A DNA stretch of 64,000 nt. Source: Methylomonas koyamae. Its GTDB lineage: Bacteria > Pseudomonadota > Gammaproteobacteria > Methylococcales > Methylomonadaceae. Under the pieces are notes generated by a model. The model searched no databases, was not told where the DNA came from, and saw only the letters and a program-made list of their open reading frames with translations. Below, piece by piece: positions 49,020 through 62,108 of the stretch. Where the stretch lies: NCBI RefSeq assembly GCF_019669905.1, contig NZ_AP019777.1:930001-994000 (forward strand), given 5' to 3'. The stretch's first letter is position 1. Each line of letters opens with the position of its first letter. The translations under genes and the position numbers were made by a program.

Positions 49020-50471
49020 TCAACTGGTTTGCCGACTGGGGAACGGGATATCGATCGTGACGCGCAATCCGCCGGCCTCGCGGTTTTCGGCGCCGATTCG
49101 GCCGCCGTGCGCTTCGATCGCGCGTTGGGCGATGGTCAGGCCAAGGCCGGTGCTTTGGGCTTTGGTCGGTTTGCCGCTGCGGAAAAACGGCTGAAAAATC
49201 GCCGCCAGGTCCCGATCGGGAACTCCCGGCCCCATATCCTCCACGCGGATTCTTAAGCGCGCATTATTGCGCTCGAAATCGGCGGCCAGTATCACGCTGC
49301 CGTCGCGGCGGCAGTGTTGTACGGCATTGCGCAGGACGTTTTCGACCGCTCTGTGCAACAGTTCGGGCAGGCAATAACCGCGGATGTCGCCGATGCCTGA
49401 ATACTCCAGCGAAATGCCGTTCCGTTGCGCTTCGAAGCCGACGTCTTCGACGATATCCGCCAACAAATCGGCGATATTGACCGCTTCGAATGTTCGTTTA
49501 TCGACTCCGGCCTCCAGCCGGGACAGCATCAGCAGTTCGCCGACCAGGTCGCTGATGCGCTGCGACTCGCGTTCGATGCGCTCCAAGGTTGCCGGCAATT
49601 TTTCCGGTTGTTGCTGGGCCAGGCCGATCGCGGCTTGAATCCGGGCTAGCGGCGAGCGCAATTCGTGCGACACGTCGTGCAGCAAATGCTGCTGGGCGCC
49701 GACCAAATTGCCGATTTGCTTGGTCATATGGTCGAAATCCCGGCCCAAGTCGCTCAATTCGTCGCGTCGGCGGCCCATGCCCAGGCCGATCCGGGTATCC
49801 AGCCGGCCTTGGGCCACGGCTTGAAACGCATTGCGCAGATTGCGGATCGGTTTGGCGAAGTACCAGGCTAACAAGGCGCTAAACACCAAACTGGCGATGC
49901 TGCCGGCTATCAGCGGCGCGATAGGCGAGGGCGGATTGCGCGGCGGCCGGCGATTGTCGCGGCCGGGCGGCGGGCGTTGGCCGGGGCTGGCTAAACCCAG
50001 CAGGTCCGGCGGGTTCGGCGGCATCGCCATTCTGAAATTGTCGGCGAAACCGTTTTCCGGCGACGGTACGAACAGCAAATAGCGGCGGCCGTCGTCGGCC
50101 GAGACCATGCGGATCGCGTCCGGATATTGGCCGTCCGCGTACAGGGTTCGCGCCTGGTGCAAAATCTCGGGCGATACTTCGCGGCCCAGTAATTCCCGGT
50201 CTTGGTCGTCGACGGCGTAAATCGGCGGAAACCGCTCCTGGCGCAAGGCGTGGATAAAGTCGCGCAAGCCGGCGACGCCGCTGCGCGGCAACAAATTGGC
50301 GGCAACGCTGACCATCGAAGCGATATGCCTGACGTTGATGCCGCTGGGTTGGTTGGCCGATTCCGCTTGCCGTTGCGTTTCGCGCAGCCAGAAGATCGTG
50401 CCGACGCCGATGCCCGCCGTCAGCCAGGCCAGCCAGAACGCGAAAAAAAACTTCCAGAACAAGCGGCCCAT
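49020..50471 (-). CDS. cpxA: Envelope-stress sensor histidine kinase CpxA-like
   Basis: 483-residue inner-membrane kinase. TM1 (about 8-28), a periplasmic sensor (about 29-185) with an NxPDLL-GQRPPPG loop, TM2 (about 188-210), HAMP (KPIRNLRNAFQAVAQGRLDTRI), HisKA with the phospho-His in LLHDVSHELRSPLARIQAA, and HATPase with ENVLRNAVQHC, RVEDMGPGVPD and GLGLTIAQRAIEAHGG. It is directly downstream of the response-regulator gene (one base apart). The CpxA name rests on the adjoining CpxR box and cpxP gene. Confidence 0.9.
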   Translation of the reverse strand: MGRLFWKFFFAFWLAWLTAGIGVGTIFWLRETQRQAESANQPSGINVRHIASMVSVAANLLPRSGVAGLRDFIHALRQERFPPIYAVDDQDRELLGREVSPEILHQARTLYADGQYPDAIRMVSADDGRRYLLFVPSPENGFADNFRMAMPPNPPDLLGLASPGQRPPPGRDNRRPPRNPPSPIAPLIAGSIASLVFSALLAWYFAKPIRNLRNAFQAVAQGRLDTRIGLGMGRRRDELSDLGRDFDHMTKQIGNLVGAQQHLLHDVSHELRSPLARIQAAIGLAQQQPEKLPATLERIERESQRISDLVGELLMLSRLEAGVDKRTFEAVNIADLLADIVEDVGFEAQRNGISLEYSGIGDIRGYCLPELLHRAVENVLRNAVQHCRRDGSVILAADFERNNARLRIRVEDMGPGVPDRDLAAIFQPFFRSGKPTKAQSTGLGLTIAQRAIEAHGGRIGAENREAGGLRVTIDIPFPSRQTS

Positions 50472-50472
50472 T

Positions 50473-51159
50473 TCAATCCTTGACCAGTTGGTAACCTTGG
50501 CCGCGCACGGTCTGGATATAAGAGCGGCCGTCGGCCTGGTTGCCCAATTTTTGTCGAATGCTGCTCATGTGGACGTCTATGCTGCGGTCGAAGCGGGCCA
50601 GCGGCCGGCCTAACGCTTTCTCGGACAGGGCTTGTTTGCTGACAACTTGCCCGGCGTGGCAGGCCAGCGCTTCCAGTAGATTGAATTCGGTGCTGGTCAA
50701 CTCCAGGGTTTTGTCGAACCAGGTCGCCTTGCGTTTTTCGCTCCAGATTTGCAACGGCCCGGCCAAAATCGGCCCGGGTTGGCGTAGCTCGTCCGCCGCC
50801 TGGGTGCGGCGCAATATTGCGCGAATCCGGGCGACCAGTTCGCGCGGCGTGCAAGGTTTCGGAACGTAGTCGTCGGCACCGGATTCCAGGCCGATAATGC
50901 GGTCGACATCGTCGCCTTTGGCAGTAAACATCAGTACCGGCACACGACTTTCCAGCCTGATGCGCGCCAGTATTTCGGTGCCTTTGATGTCGGGCAGCAT
51001 GATGTCGAGGATCACCAATTGGTGTTTGCCGGATAGCGCCTGCTGCAGCCCGGAATTGCCGGTCATGGCGATGTCGACTTCGAAACCTTCCTGCTGTAGG
51101 TAATCGCTGAACAGGCCGGCCAATTCCTCGTCGTCGTCGATAATCAACACTTTGCTCAT
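50473..51159 (-). CDS. cpxR: Envelope-stress response regulator CpxR-like
   Basis: 228-residue OmpR-family regulator. Receiver: LIIDDDEELAGLFSDYL, phosphoacceptor Asp in LVILDIMLPDIKG, MFTAKGDD, and GADDYVPKPC. The winged helix follows: LTSTEFNLLEALACHAGQVVSKQALSEKALGR and RSIDVHMSSIRQKLG with GRSYIQTVRGQGYQLV. The ATG at 51159 has GGAGG eight bases upstream; a longer frame by 12 codons lacks one. It heads cpxR-cpxA-two envelope genes. A perfect CpxR box lies 68 bases upstream. Confidence 0.92.
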   Translation of the reverse strand: MSKVLIIDDDEELAGLFSDYLQQEGFEVDIAMTGNSGLQQALSGKHQLVILDIMLPDIKGTEILARIRLESRVPVLMFTAKGDDVDRIIGLESGADDYVPKPCTPRELVARIRAILRRTQAADELRQPGPILAGPLQIWSEKRKATWFDKTLELTSTEFNLLEALACHAGQVVSKQALSEKALGRPLARFDRSIDVHMSSIRQKLGNQADGRSYIQTVRGQGYQLVKD

Positions 51160-51226
51160 CTGCTTGGCCTCCACCAAAATTCGATGCGGCATCATAGCGG
51201 TTGCCGGCTTAACTGCGCCAACCGCT

Positions 51227-51241
51227 TTTACTTGATTTTAC
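51227..51241 (-). promoter_or_regulatory. CpxR box between cpxR and cpxP
   Basis: TTTAC-TTGAT-TTTAC on the plus strand, i.e. GTAAA-N5-GTAAA on the minus strand, an exact CpxR consensus. It is placed to control both the cpxR operon and cpxP. Confidence 0.8.
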
Positions 51242-51342
51242 TTTGCGCTAACCGCAGTTAACTCCCTGTTTGCAATACTGGATTCCGGCAAATAGCTATT
51301 CGGCTATGCCGCTTTCCAAATTGATCGAGTCGAGGAGTTGTT

Positions 51343-51786
51343 ATGAAAAAGTTGTTATTGATCGCAGGCCTGTTACCGCTGGCGGTTGCCGCCGGCCCCC
51401 GCCACGGCGAACCTGGTTGCGACGGTGGCCCGCATCCGGCTCGCCACGGCGAATTTGCTCCGGGCGAGCACCTGCCGCATTTTCTGCGGGCGTTGAATCT
51501 GAGCGATGCGCAACGGGCGGAGATAAAAAGTCTGCGGCAAAGTCAGTTCGGCGAGGGCCGCGATGCGATGCGAAGCCAGGGCCGGGCGATGCACGACGAG
51601 CTGCGCAATCTGAGCTTTTCCGCGGACTATAACGAAGCGAAAAGCCTGAGTCTGATCGAGAAATCGTTGGAGATGCATAAACAAGCGGCCTTGGAAAAGG
51701 CCAAGCTGGATAACCGGATCTTCAAACTGCTGACGCCGGAGCAACAGCAGAAACTTCAGTCCGAACTGAGCAAAGCCGAGCATTGA
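51343..51786 (+). CDS. cpxP: Spy/CpxP-family periplasmic chaperone
   Basis: 147-residue periplasmic protein. Signal peptide ends VAA|G (about 17). The helical body has an LNLSDAQRAEIKSLRQSQF first LTxxQ-like motif and KLLTPEQQQKLQSEL as second, the signature pair of Spy/CpxP proteins, which bind unfolded proteins and restrain CpxA. His-rich N-terminal piece (GPRHGEPGCDGGPHPARHG) may bind metal. GGAG precedes the ATG. It is divergent from cpxR across a CpxR box. Confidence 0.9.
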   Translation: MKKLLLIAGLLPLAVAAGPRHGEPGCDGGPHPARHGEFAPGEHLPHFLRALNLSDAQRAEIKSLRQSQFGEGRDAMRSQGRAMHDELRNLSFSADYNEAKSLSLIEKSLEMHKQAALEKAKLDNRIFKLLTPEQQQKLQSELSKAEH

Positions 51787-51897
51787 ACGTTGTTATTACT
51801 GGCGCACGACCCGCGGCAAGGCCTGCTGGCCGATTAATCGCCTGTGCCGGGTTAGTCGCAGGGTGTCGCCGGTGTGCACCATTTCGGAAAATTGTTA

Positions 51898-51926
51898 ATG
51901 ACCAAACAAGCATAATTTCGTAAAAT
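51898..51926 (+). promoter_or_regulatory. Candidate sigma-70 promoter of carA
   Basis: ATGACC (51898-51903), 17-nt spacer, TAAAAT (51921-51926). Gives a leader of about 70 bases that contains the hairpin at 51949-51982. Confidence 0.45.
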
Positions 51927-51948
51927 CTCGCTGTTTTTATCTCTCCGG

Positions 51949-51982
51949 AACGGGATCGGCCGCAAGGCTTATCCCGTTTTCT
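51949..51982 (+). terminator. Terminator-like hairpin in the carA leader
   Basis: AACGGGAT (51949-51956) pairs with ATCCCGTT (51971-51978); inside, GCC-GCAA-GGC forms a GNRA-capped upper stem. TTTTCT follows. It ends 20 bases before the carA start and could act as an attenuator. Confidence 0.6.
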
Positions 51983-52001
51983 ACATCTAAGGTGGCCAAT
52001 C

Positions 52002-53129
<1,128 letters not shown>

Positions 53130-53150
53130 GCCCAGTTTTTACAGAGTGAT

Positions 53151-56100
53151 ATGCCAAAAAGAACCGACATAAAATCGATTTTATTACTGGGCGCCGGACC
53201 GATCGTCATCGGTCAGGCTTGCGAGTTCGACTATTCTGGCACCCAGGCCTGCAAAGCGTTGCGCGAAGAAGGCTACCGGGTGATTCTGGTCAACTCCAAT
53301 CCGGCCACGATCATGACCGATCCGGACATGGCCGATGCTATCTACATCGAGCCGATCGACTGGCAAACGGTGGAAAAAATCATCGAGAAGGAGCGCCCGG
53401 ACGCAATCCTGCCGACTATGGGCGGTCAGACCGCGCTGAATTGCGCACTGGCGTTGGACAAGCACGGCGTGCTGGCCAAATACGGCGTGGAAATGATCGG
53501 CGCGAGTAAAGAAGCCATCAACAAAGCCGAGGATCGCGACCTGTTCAATCAGGCCATGCGCAAGATCGGCTTGGAAGTCGCCAAGTCCAAAGTTGCCCAC
53601 AGTATGGAAGAGGCCTTTGCCGCTCAGGAAGAAGTCGGCTATCCGACCATCATCCGGCCCTCGTTTACGATGGGCGGTAGCGGCGGCGGCATTGCCTACA
53701 ACCGCGAGGAATTCATCGAGATTTGCGAACGCGGCTTGGATTTGTCGCCGACCAACGAGCTGTTGATCGAGGAATCGATTCTGGGTTGGAAGGAATTCGA
53801 AATGGAGGTCGTGCGCGACCGCCACGACAATTGCATCATCGTCTGCTCCATCGAAAATTTCGATCCGATGGGCGTGCACACTGGCGACTCGATTACCGTG
53901 GCGCCGGCGCAAACCTTGACCGATAAGGAATACCAAATCATGCGCAACGCCTCGCTGGCGGTATTGCGCGAAATCGGCGTCGATACCGGCGGTTCCAACG
54001 TGCAGTTCGCCGTCAATCCCGATAACGGCCGCTTGATCGTCATCGAAATGAATCCGCGGGTCAGCCGTTCGTCGGCCTTGGCCTCCAAAGCCACCGGTTT
54101 CCCGATTGCAAAAGTTGCGGCGAAACTGGCGGTCGGTTTTACCTTGGATGAACTACGTAACGAGATCACCGGCGGAGCGACGCCGGCTTCGTTCGAGCCG
54201 ACTATCGACTATGTCGTCACCAAGGTGCCGCGGTTCGCGTTCGAGAAATTCCCGCAAGCCAACGACCGGCTGACCACGCAAATGAAATCGGTCGGCGAAG
54301 TCATGGCGATCGGCCGTACCTTCCAGGAATCGCTGCAAAAAGCCTTGCGCGGACTGGAAGTCGGCGTTGACGGCTTGGACGAAGTGGCGGATTTGAGCGA
54401 TCCGAACGCGCAGGACATCATTCTGCGCGAGCTGCGCTATCCGGGGCCGCAACGCTTGTGGTATCTGGCCGATGCGTTTCGTAGCGGCTTGAGTTTCGAA
54501 GAAATCCACCAGGCCTGCAAAATCGAGCCTTGGTTTTTGGCCCAAGTTGAGGATTTGATCTCTACTGAAAAAGCCTTGTCGACCAAAACCCTGGCGACAT
54601 TGGAGCCGGGCGAATTGCTGCGGTTGAAACGCAAAGGTTTCTCCGACAAACGTTTGGCGAAATTACTGGAAACCAAGGAATCCGAAGTACGCAACGTCCG
54701 CCACAAGAAAGGCATTCGGCCGGTGTTCAAGCGTATCGATTCCTGCGCCGCGGAGTTTGCTTCCGACACCGCTTATTTGTATTCCACCTACGAGCAGGAA
54801 TGCGAAGCCAAGCCGTCGGATCGGGAAAAAATCGTCATTTTGGGCGGCGGTCCGAACCGGATCGGCCAGGGCATCGAATTCGACTATTGCTGCGTACATG
54901 CCGCCTTGGCGCTGCGCGAGGACGGTTACGAGACCATTATGGTCAACTGTAATCCGGAAACCGTTTCGACCGACTTCGACACTTCCGACCGTTTGTATTT
55001 CGAGCCGTTGACCTTGGAAGACGTGCTGGAAATCATCGACCTGGAGAAACCCAAGGGTGTGATTGTGCAGTACGGTGGCCAAACCCCGCTGAAACTGGCA
55101 CGGGCCTTGGAAGCGGCTGGCGCGCCGATTATTGGCACTTCACCGGATTCGATCGATTTGGCCGAAGACCGCGAGCGGTTCCAGAAATTGCTGGAGCGTC
55201 TGAATCTGTTGCAACCGCCCAACGCCACCGCGCGTTCGGTCGAGCAGGCGGTCAGTTCGGCAAAGGAAATCGGCTATCCGCTGGTGGTGCGTCCATCCTA
55301 TGTGTTGGGCGGCCGGGCGATGGAGATCGTGTTCAACGAAGACGGCCTGCGCCGTTACATGAAAGAAGCCGTCAGCGTGTCGAACGATTCGCCGGTGTTA
55401 CTGGACCGGTTCCTGGACGACGCGGTGGAAATGGACGTCGATGCGATTTACGACGGCGAAACCGTGTTGATCGGCGGCTTGATGGAACACATCGAACAGG
55501 CCGGCGTGCATTCCGGCGACTCGGCGTGCTCGCTGCCGCCTTACGATTTGCCGGCGCATTTGCAAGATCAATTGCGCGCCCAAGTCGCGAAGATGGCCGA
55601 AGCATTGGGTGTGCGCGGTTTGATGAATACCCAGTTCGCGATTCAAGGCGAGACCGTATACGTGCTGGAAGTGAATCCGCGCGCTTCGCGTACCGCGCCG
55701 TTCGTGTCGAAAGCCACAGGTTATCCGTTGGCGAAAATCGCCGCGCGCTGCATGGTCGGTAAGTCGTTGAAAGAACAGGGTGTTACCGAGGAGCGCATTC
55801 CTGAGTATTTCTCGGTCAAGGAAGCGGTGTTTCCGTTCATCAAATTCCCCGGCGTCGATCCGTTGCTGGGGCCGGAGATGAAATCCACCGGCGAGGTGAT
55901 GGGCGTCGGCAAAACCTTCGGTGAAGCCTTTGCCAAGTCGCAACGGGCTTGCGGCGTGGATTTGAGCCATAGCGGCAAGGTATTGATCAGTATTCGCGAT
56001 GCGGATAAACCCAAGTTGCCGGAATTGGCGAATATGCTGATCGCCAAAAATTACGAAATCGTCGCGACTCCGGGTACCGCGCGCGTGTTGCGCGAGGCCG

Positions 56101-56372
56101 GTATCGCTTGTAAAGACGTGTTCAAGGTCAACCAGGGCCGGCCGCATACCGTGGATATGATCAAGAACGGCGAGATCCAGATGGTCATCAACACGACCGA
56201 CGGCGCGAAAGCGGTTGCGGATTCATTCACGATGCGGCGCGAAGCGCTGCAGCGTAAGGTCACCTACTACACGACGATGGCCGGCGCCAGAGCGGCTTGC
56301 TACGCGCTGGGCGAGCTCGATGCCGGCGACGTCAATTGCTTGCAAGATTTGCATAACAGTTTTAACGGATAA
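53151..56372 (+). CDS. carB: Carbamoyl-phosphate synthase large subunit
   Basis: 1073-residue catalytic subunit with two homologous ATP-grasp halves. First half: [20 protein letters not shown] and [31 protein letters not shown]. Second half: [32 protein letters not shown]. An MGS-like allosteric domain (about 940-1073, [21 protein letters not shown]) binds regulators such as UMP and ornithine. Length is standard. It forms the carAB-greA run, with greA 20 bases after the stop. Confidence 0.98.
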   Translation: MPKRTDIKSILLLGAGPIVIGQACEFDYSGTQACKALREEGYRVILVNSNPATIMTDPDMADAIYIEPIDWQTVEKIIEKERPDAILPTMGGQTALNCALALDKHGVLAKYGVEMIGASKEAINKAEDRDLFNQAMRKIGLEVAKSKVAHSMEEAFAAQEEVGYPTIIRPSFTMGGSGGGIAYNREEFIEICERGLDLSPTNELLIEESILGWKEFEMEVVRDRHDNCIIVCSIENFDPMGVHTGDSITVAPAQTLTDKEYQIMRNASLAVLREIGVDTGGSNVQFAVNPDNGRLIVIEMNPRVSRSSALASKATGFPIAKVAAKLAVGFTLDELRNEITGGATPASFEPTIDYVVTKVPRFAFEKFPQANDRLTTQMKSVGEVMAIGRTFQESLQKALRGLEVGVDGLDEVADLSDPNAQDIILRELRYPGPQRLWYLADAFRSGLSFEEIHQACKIEPWFLAQVEDLISTEKALSTKTLATLEPGELLRLKRKGFSDKRLAKLLETKESEVRNVRHKKGIRPVFKRIDSCAAEFASDTAYLYSTYEQECEAKPSDREKIVILGGGPNRIGQGIEFDYCCVHAALALREDGYETIMVNCNPETVSTDFDTSDRLYFEPLTLEDVLEIIDLEKPKGVIVQYGGQTPLKLARALEAAGAPIIGTSPDSIDLAEDRERFQKLLERLNLLQPPNATARSVEQAVSSAKEIGYPLVVRPSYVLGGRAMEIVFNEDGLRRYMKEAVSVSNDSPVLLDRFLDDAVEMDVDAIYDGETVLIGGLMEHIEQAGVHSGDSACSLPPYDLPAHLQDQLRAQVAKMAEALGVRGLMNTQFAIQGETVYVLEVNPRASRTAPFVSKATGYPLAKIAARCMVGKSLKEQGVTEERIPEYFSVKEAVFPFIKFPGVDPLLGPEMKSTGEVMGVGKTFGEAFAKSQRACGVDLSHSGKVLISIRDADKPKLPELANMLIAKNYEIVATPGTARVLREAGIACKDVFKVNQGRPHTVDMIKNGEIQMVINTTDGAKAVADSFTMRREALQRKVTYYTTMAGARAACYALGELDAGDVNCLQDLHNSFNG

Positions 56373-56392
56373 AGAAAAAAGGGGAGCAGTAA

Positions 56393-56869
56393 ATGCAAAA
56401 ATTTCCGCTGACGGTGGCTGGCGCCAATAAGCTGCGCGCCGAGCTGGAGGAATTGAAAACCGTGATTCGGCCGCGAATTATCCAGGCCATTGCCGAAGCC
56501 CGCGAGCACGGCGATTTGAAAGAAAACGCCGAGTACCATGCGGCTAGGGAACAACAAAGTTTCGCCGAGGGGCGGATTGCCGAAATCGAAGGTAAATTGT
56601 CCAACGCCAATATCATCGACGTGACCAAAACCGACGCCAACGGCAAAGTCGTATTCGGCGCGACCGTGGAAATCGAGGATTTGGATTCGGGTAAGGTTGT
56701 GACTTACCAGATCGTCGGCGAAGACGAAGCCAACATCAAGGAAGGCAGAATTTCGGTCGGATCGCCGATTGCGCGGGCTTTGATCGGCAAGGAAGTCGAA
56801 GATGTCGTGACGGTGAAGGCGCCGGGCGGCGATGTCGAGTACGAGATTATTTCGGTCAAATATATTTAG
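56393..56869 (+). CDS. greA: Transcription elongation factor GreA
   Basis: 158-residue factor that stimulates RNA polymerase to cleave backtracked transcripts. N-terminal coiled coil (about 1-75) with the acidic tip [18 protein letters not shown] and the C-terminal FKBP-like domain ([45 protein letters not shown]) are complete. AGGGGAGCAG precedes the ATG. It follows carB as in several gammaproteobacteria. Confidence 0.97.
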   Translation: MQKFPLTVAGANKLRAELEELKTVIRPRIIQAIAEAREHGDLKENAEYHAAREQQSFAEGRIAEIEGKLSNANIIDVTKTDANGKVVFGATVEIEDLDSGKVVTYQIVGEDEANIKEGRISVGSPIARALIGKEVEDVVTVKAPGGDVEYEIISVKYI

Positions 56870-56880
56870 CCGGAGCGAGC

Positions 56881-56914
56881 GGGGAGGCGCTGCCTCCCCA
56901 ATAGGCTATTTTTT
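56881..56914 (+). terminator. Terminator after greA
   Basis: GGGGAGGC (56881-56888) pairs with GCCTCCCC (56892-56899) over a 3-nt loop; T6 starts nine bases later, inside the end of yhbY. Likely terminator for carAB-greA, less certain because of the spacing. Confidence 0.55.
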
Positions 56915-57172
56915 CGGATTTTGCCGGTAAACCACAGCAATTTGGCCGATAGACTGAATCAGTTCGGCTTTGGTTTCGGCGCAAATTTGCTCGGAAATAA
57001 CGGCGCGTTCATCCCGCTCGGCGCGGATTTTAATTTTGATCAGTTCGTGCGCATCCAGCGCGACGTTGATTTCTTTCAGTACCGCTTCGGTCAAGCCCGC
57101 CTGGCCGATGATCACCACCGGATTCAGGGCATGCGCCTGGGCTTTGAGTTTTTTCTTTTGGATGGGATTCAC
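56906..57172 (-). CDS. yhbY: Ribosome-assembly RNA-binding protein YhbY
   Basis: 88-residue CRS1-YhbY (CRM) domain protein that binds pre-50S particles. Features: KKKLKAQAHALNPVVIIGQAGLTEAVLKEINVALDAHELIKIKI with the GxxG-type loop GQAG, and a C-terminal VVYRQNP. ATG at 57172. It is divergent from rlmE and ftsH, the common gammaproteobacterial order, with 50 bases between starts. Confidence 0.94.
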   Translation of the reverse strand: MNPIQKKKLKAQAHALNPVVIIGQAGLTEAVLKEINVALDAHELIKIKIRAERDERAVISEQICAETKAELIQSIGQIAVVYRQNPKK

Positions 57173-57222
57173 GCAGTTTCCTTGACTTTATAAAACCGAG
57201 CGATTTTACACGAATAGAAAAT

Positions 57223-57840
57223 ATGGCACGCAGCAAAAGTAGCCAGCAGTGGATGCAGGAACATTTCCAGGACGAATATGTCAAGAAGGCCCAGGCTTTG
57301 GGTTATCGCTCGCGGGCGGTTTTCAAGCTGATCGAAATTCAGGAAAAAGACAAAATCATCAAGCCTGGTATTAATATAGTCGACCTCGGTGCGGCGCCCG
57401 GAGGTTGGTCGGAGTACGCCAGCAAAATCGTCGGCAAAAAAAGCAAGGTGATTGCGCTGGACTTATTGCCGATAGAACCGATCGAGGGGGTCGAATTCAT
57501 TCAAGGCGACTTTCGGGAAGACGAAGTCCTGGAAGAATTGTACAAAGTGCTTGATGGCGAGCCGGTGCACTTGTTATTGTCGGATATGGCCCCCAATATG
57601 AGCGGTAGCAGGGAAATGGATCAACCCCGCTCCATCTATCTCGGCGAATTGGCATTAGATGCCGCGCAGCGGATTTTGGTAAAGGGTGGGACGTTTTTGA
57701 TAAAAATGTTCCAGGGCGCCGGTTTCGACGAGTACTATAATCAAGTGCGGCAGCAATTCAACAGCGTTGCTATCAGAAAGCCCAAGGCTTCGCGGGCACG
57801 CAGCAACGAAGTCTACATTTTGGCGAAAGGTTTTAAATAA
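57223..57840 (+). CDS. rlmE: 23S rRNA 2'-O-ribose U2552 methyltransferase
   Basis: SAM-dependent methyltransferase (FtsJ/RrmJ) acting on the 50S subunit. The 205-residue protein shows SRAVFKLIEIQEKDKII (catalytic Lys), VDLGAAPGGWSEYA (SAM site), LLLSDMAPNMSG (catalytic Asp), FLIKMFQG (Lys) and PKASRARSNEVYILAKGFK (Glu). It precedes ftsH as in E. coli, where both are heat-shock controlled; I cannot see a convincing sigma-32 site here. Confidence 0.96.
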   Translation: MARSKSSQQWMQEHFQDEYVKKAQALGYRSRAVFKLIEIQEKDKIIKPGINIVDLGAAPGGWSEYASKIVGKKSKVIALDLLPIEPIEGVEFIQGDFREDEVLEELYKVLDGEPVHLLLSDMAPNMSGSREMDQPRSIYLGELALDAAQRILVKGGTFLIKMFQGAGFDEYYNQVRQQFNSVAIRKPKASRARSNEVYILAKGFK

Positions 57841-57951
57841 GCCGGCGAACAGCCTCGATTCCAGGCGGTCCTTGCCGGTAGGGTGCGAGTACTCCTGATA
57901 CAATTACTCGGTTTTTAAATATGGTGGCCATTCCCGGCCGGAGCGCGTAAC

Positions 57952-59877
<1,926 letters not shown>

Positions 59878-59894
59878 TATCGCCGCATGGAACA

Positions 59895-59921
59895 AGAGAG
59901 GCTTCGGCCTCTCTTTTTTTT
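59895..59921 (+). terminator. Intrinsic terminator of ftsH
   Basis: AGAGAGGC-TTCG-GCCTCTCT (59895-59914), an 8-bp stem with TTCG tetraloop, then a T run. Confidence 0.93.
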
Positions 59922-59945
59922 GGGTTTGAACAAGGTAGATCGAGA

Positions 59946-61286
59946 ATGGCAAAAAAATATTTCGGTACCGACGGTATTCGCGGCAAGGTTGGCGAATATC
60001 CGATAACCGCCGACTTCATGTTGAAACTGGGCTGGGCCACCGGCAGAGTGTTCGCTCGGGAAGGTAGCGGCTTCGTCTTGGTGGGTAAAGACACCCGTAT
60101 TTCCGGCTATATGTTCGAATCGGCGCTCGAAGCCGGATTGTCGGCCGCCGGCGTCGATACCCGGATGCTGGGGCCGATGCCGACGCCGGGCATAGCCTAC
60201 TTGACTAGAACCTTGCGGGCCAGGGCCGGCATTGTCATCAGCGCGTCGCACAACCCGTATTACGATAACGGTATTAAATTTTTCTCGGTCGACGGCGCCA
60301 AGTTGCCGGACGAAGTCGAGCACCAAATCGAACAATATCTGGATGCGCCGATCACGACCGTGGAGTCGGCAAAACTGGGCAAGGTTAAACGCATCAGCGA
60401 TGCCGCCGGACGTTATATCGAATTTTGCAAAGCCACGGTGCCGCCGCATCTGGACTTCAAAGGCATGCGCATCGTCATCGATTGCGCCAACGGAGCCACC
60501 TACCATATCGCGCCGCACGTGTTCAGCGAGGTTGGCGCCGAGGTGGTGACGATAGGCGCCGAACCGGACGGCCTGAATATTAACGACGAGTGCGGTGCCA
60601 CCAAACCGGATTATTTGGCGGGCAAGGTACTGGAATACCGTGCCGACTTGGGCATTGCGCTGGACGGCGACGGCGACCGCGTCATCATGATCGACCACAA
60701 AGGCGAAATCGTCGACGGCGATGAACTGATCTATATCATTGCTAAATCGCGGCTCGATGAAGGCAAATTGCTGGGGCCGGTGGTAGGGACCTTGATGTCT
60801 AATCTGGGTATGGAACACGCTTTGAACGCGCTGAACCTGCAACTGTTGCGAGCCAAGGTCGGCGACCGTTACGTGATGGAAATGCTGACGGAGAACAAAG
60901 GCATGTTGGGCGGCGAAGGTTCCGGCCATATCATTTGTCTGGATAAGACAACGACCGGCGACGGCATCGTTGCCGCGCTGCAAGTGCTGGCAGAAATGCA
61001 GCGCACCGGCAAAAGCTTGCGCGATCTGAAATCCGGCATGAAGAAATACCCGCAAGTGCTGGTCAACGTCAGAACCGAAAAGAAAGTCAAAATCGAGGAA
61101 ATCGACAGCATCAAGAAAGCCGTCGAAGCCGTCGAAAAAAAACTCGGCGACAAAGGCCGCGTGTTGCTGCGTTCGTCCGGTACCGAGCCGTTAATCCGGG
61201 TGATGGTGGAAGGCGTCGACGAAGATGACGTCACTCGCTACGCCAACCAGTTGGCGGCCGACGTGAAGAAGGCCATTGCGGCTTGA
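59946..61286 (+). CDS. glmM: Phosphoglucosamine mutase
   Basis: Converts glucosamine-6-phosphate to glucosamine-1-phosphate for UDP-GlcNAc. The 446-residue protein has [13 protein letters not shown] at the start, the phosphoserine loop [19 protein letters not shown], the metal-binding [26 protein letters not shown] and the phosphate-binding [18 protein letters not shown] at 59946 lies 24 bases after the ftsH terminator. folP, which often precedes glmM, is absent. Confidence 0.97.
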   Translation: MAKKYFGTDGIRGKVGEYPITADFMLKLGWATGRVFAREGSGFVLVGKDTRISGYMFESALEAGLSAAGVDTRMLGPMPTPGIAYLTRTLRARAGIVISASHNPYYDNGIKFFSVDGAKLPDEVEHQIEQYLDAPITTVESAKLGKVKRISDAAGRYIEFCKATVPPHLDFKGMRIVIDCANGATYHIAPHVFSEVGAEVVTIGAEPDGLNINDECGATKPDYLAGKVLEYRADLGIALDGDGDRVIMIDHKGEIVDGDELIYIIAKSRLDEGKLLGPVVGTLMSNLGMEHALNALNLQLLRAKVGDRYVMEMLTENKGMLGGEGSGHIICLDKTTTGDGIVAALQVLAEMQRTGKSLRDLKSGMKKYPQVLVNVRTEKKVKIEEIDSIKKAVEAVEKKLGDKGRVLLRSSGTEPLIRVMVEGVDEDDVTRYANQLAADVKKAIAA

Positions 61287-61311
61287 ATAAGCCGGCTTAT
61301 CCCGATATGAT
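61283..61311 (+). promoter_or_regulatory. Candidate sigma-70 promoter of tpiA
   Basis: TTGAAT (61283-61288, overlapping the end of glmM), 17-nt spacer, TATGAT (61306-61311). Would serve tpiA-secG-tRNA-Leu. Confidence 0.5.
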
Positions 61312-61340
61312 ATGCGGTCTTATTTAGCTTGGAGGGTGCA

Positions 61341-62087
61341 ATGCGTCGATCTTTGATTATGGGGAATTGGAAAATGAACGGCTCTCGGGAAGAGGGGCAA
61401 AAGCTTGCGCAAGCCTTGGCCGACGGCCTGGGTAATGTAGAACAAGAAGTTGCAGTCTGCGTTCCATTTGTCTACCTGTCAGATATCCGCACTGTATTGG
61501 CATCCTCGCCAATCGCCTTGGGTGCGCAAAATGTCGCCGACCAAGCGTCCGGTGCCTACACCGGCGAAGTGTCCGCCGCGATGCTGGCCGATATCGGTTG
61601 CAAATATGCCCTGGTCGGCCACTCCGAGCGCCGCAGCTACTACGGCGACACCAACGAATCCGTCGCCAAACGTTTCGCTCAAGCCTTGAGCAAAGGCGTG
61701 GTGCCGGTACTGTGCGTGGGTGAAACCCTGGAAGAGCGCGAACAAGACAAAACCTTCCAAGTCGTCGACGAGCAATTGGACGCCGTCATCGCCGAAGCCG
61801 GCATCGAAGCGTTCGAAAAAGCGGTCATCGCTTACGAACCGGTTTGGGCAATTGGTACCGGTAAAGTCGCGACCGACGAGCAAGCGCAAGAAGTGCACCA
61901 GTACATTCGCAAACGCATCGCGGACAGAAATCCTGCCATTGCCGAGAAAGTACAAATTTTATACGGCGGTAGCGTCAAACCGGATAATGCCAAAGGTTTG
62001 TTCGCAATGCCGGACATTGATGGCGGTTTGGTGGGCGGTGCATCTCTCGATGCCAAAGGCTTCCTGCAAATCTGCCATTCGGTTTAG
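61341..62087 (+). CDS. tpiA: Triosephosphate isomerase
   Basis: Glycolytic TIM-barrel enzyme interconverting DHAP and GAP. The 248-residue protein contains LIMGNWKMNGS (catalytic Lys), VGHSERR (electrophilic His), AYEPVWAIGTG (catalytic Glu) and ILYGGSVKPDNA with GGLVGGASL (phosphate loops). The ATG at 61341 has GGAGGG four bases upstream and is preferred to an ATG-free extension of four codons. secG follows after 21 bases. Confidence 0.98.
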   Translation: MRRSLIMGNWKMNGSREEGQKLAQALADGLGNVEQEVAVCVPFVYLSDIRTVLASSPIALGAQNVADQASGAYTGEVSAAMLADIGCKYALVGHSERRSYYGDTNESVAKRFAQALSKGVVPVLCVGETLEEREQDKTFQVVDEQLDAVIAEAGIEAFEKAVIAYEPVWAIGTGKVATDEQAQEVHQYIRKRIADRNPAIAEKVQILYGGSVKPDNAKGLFAMPDIDGGLVGGASLDAKGFLQICHSV

Positions 62088-62108
62088 TTCCATCCGATTA
62101 AGGTCTTT

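Noticed and set aside
57182..57210. Promoter before rlmE
   Set aside because: TTGACT is good but the -10 match is poor and would leave only a few bases of leader; no sigma-32 element could be made out either.
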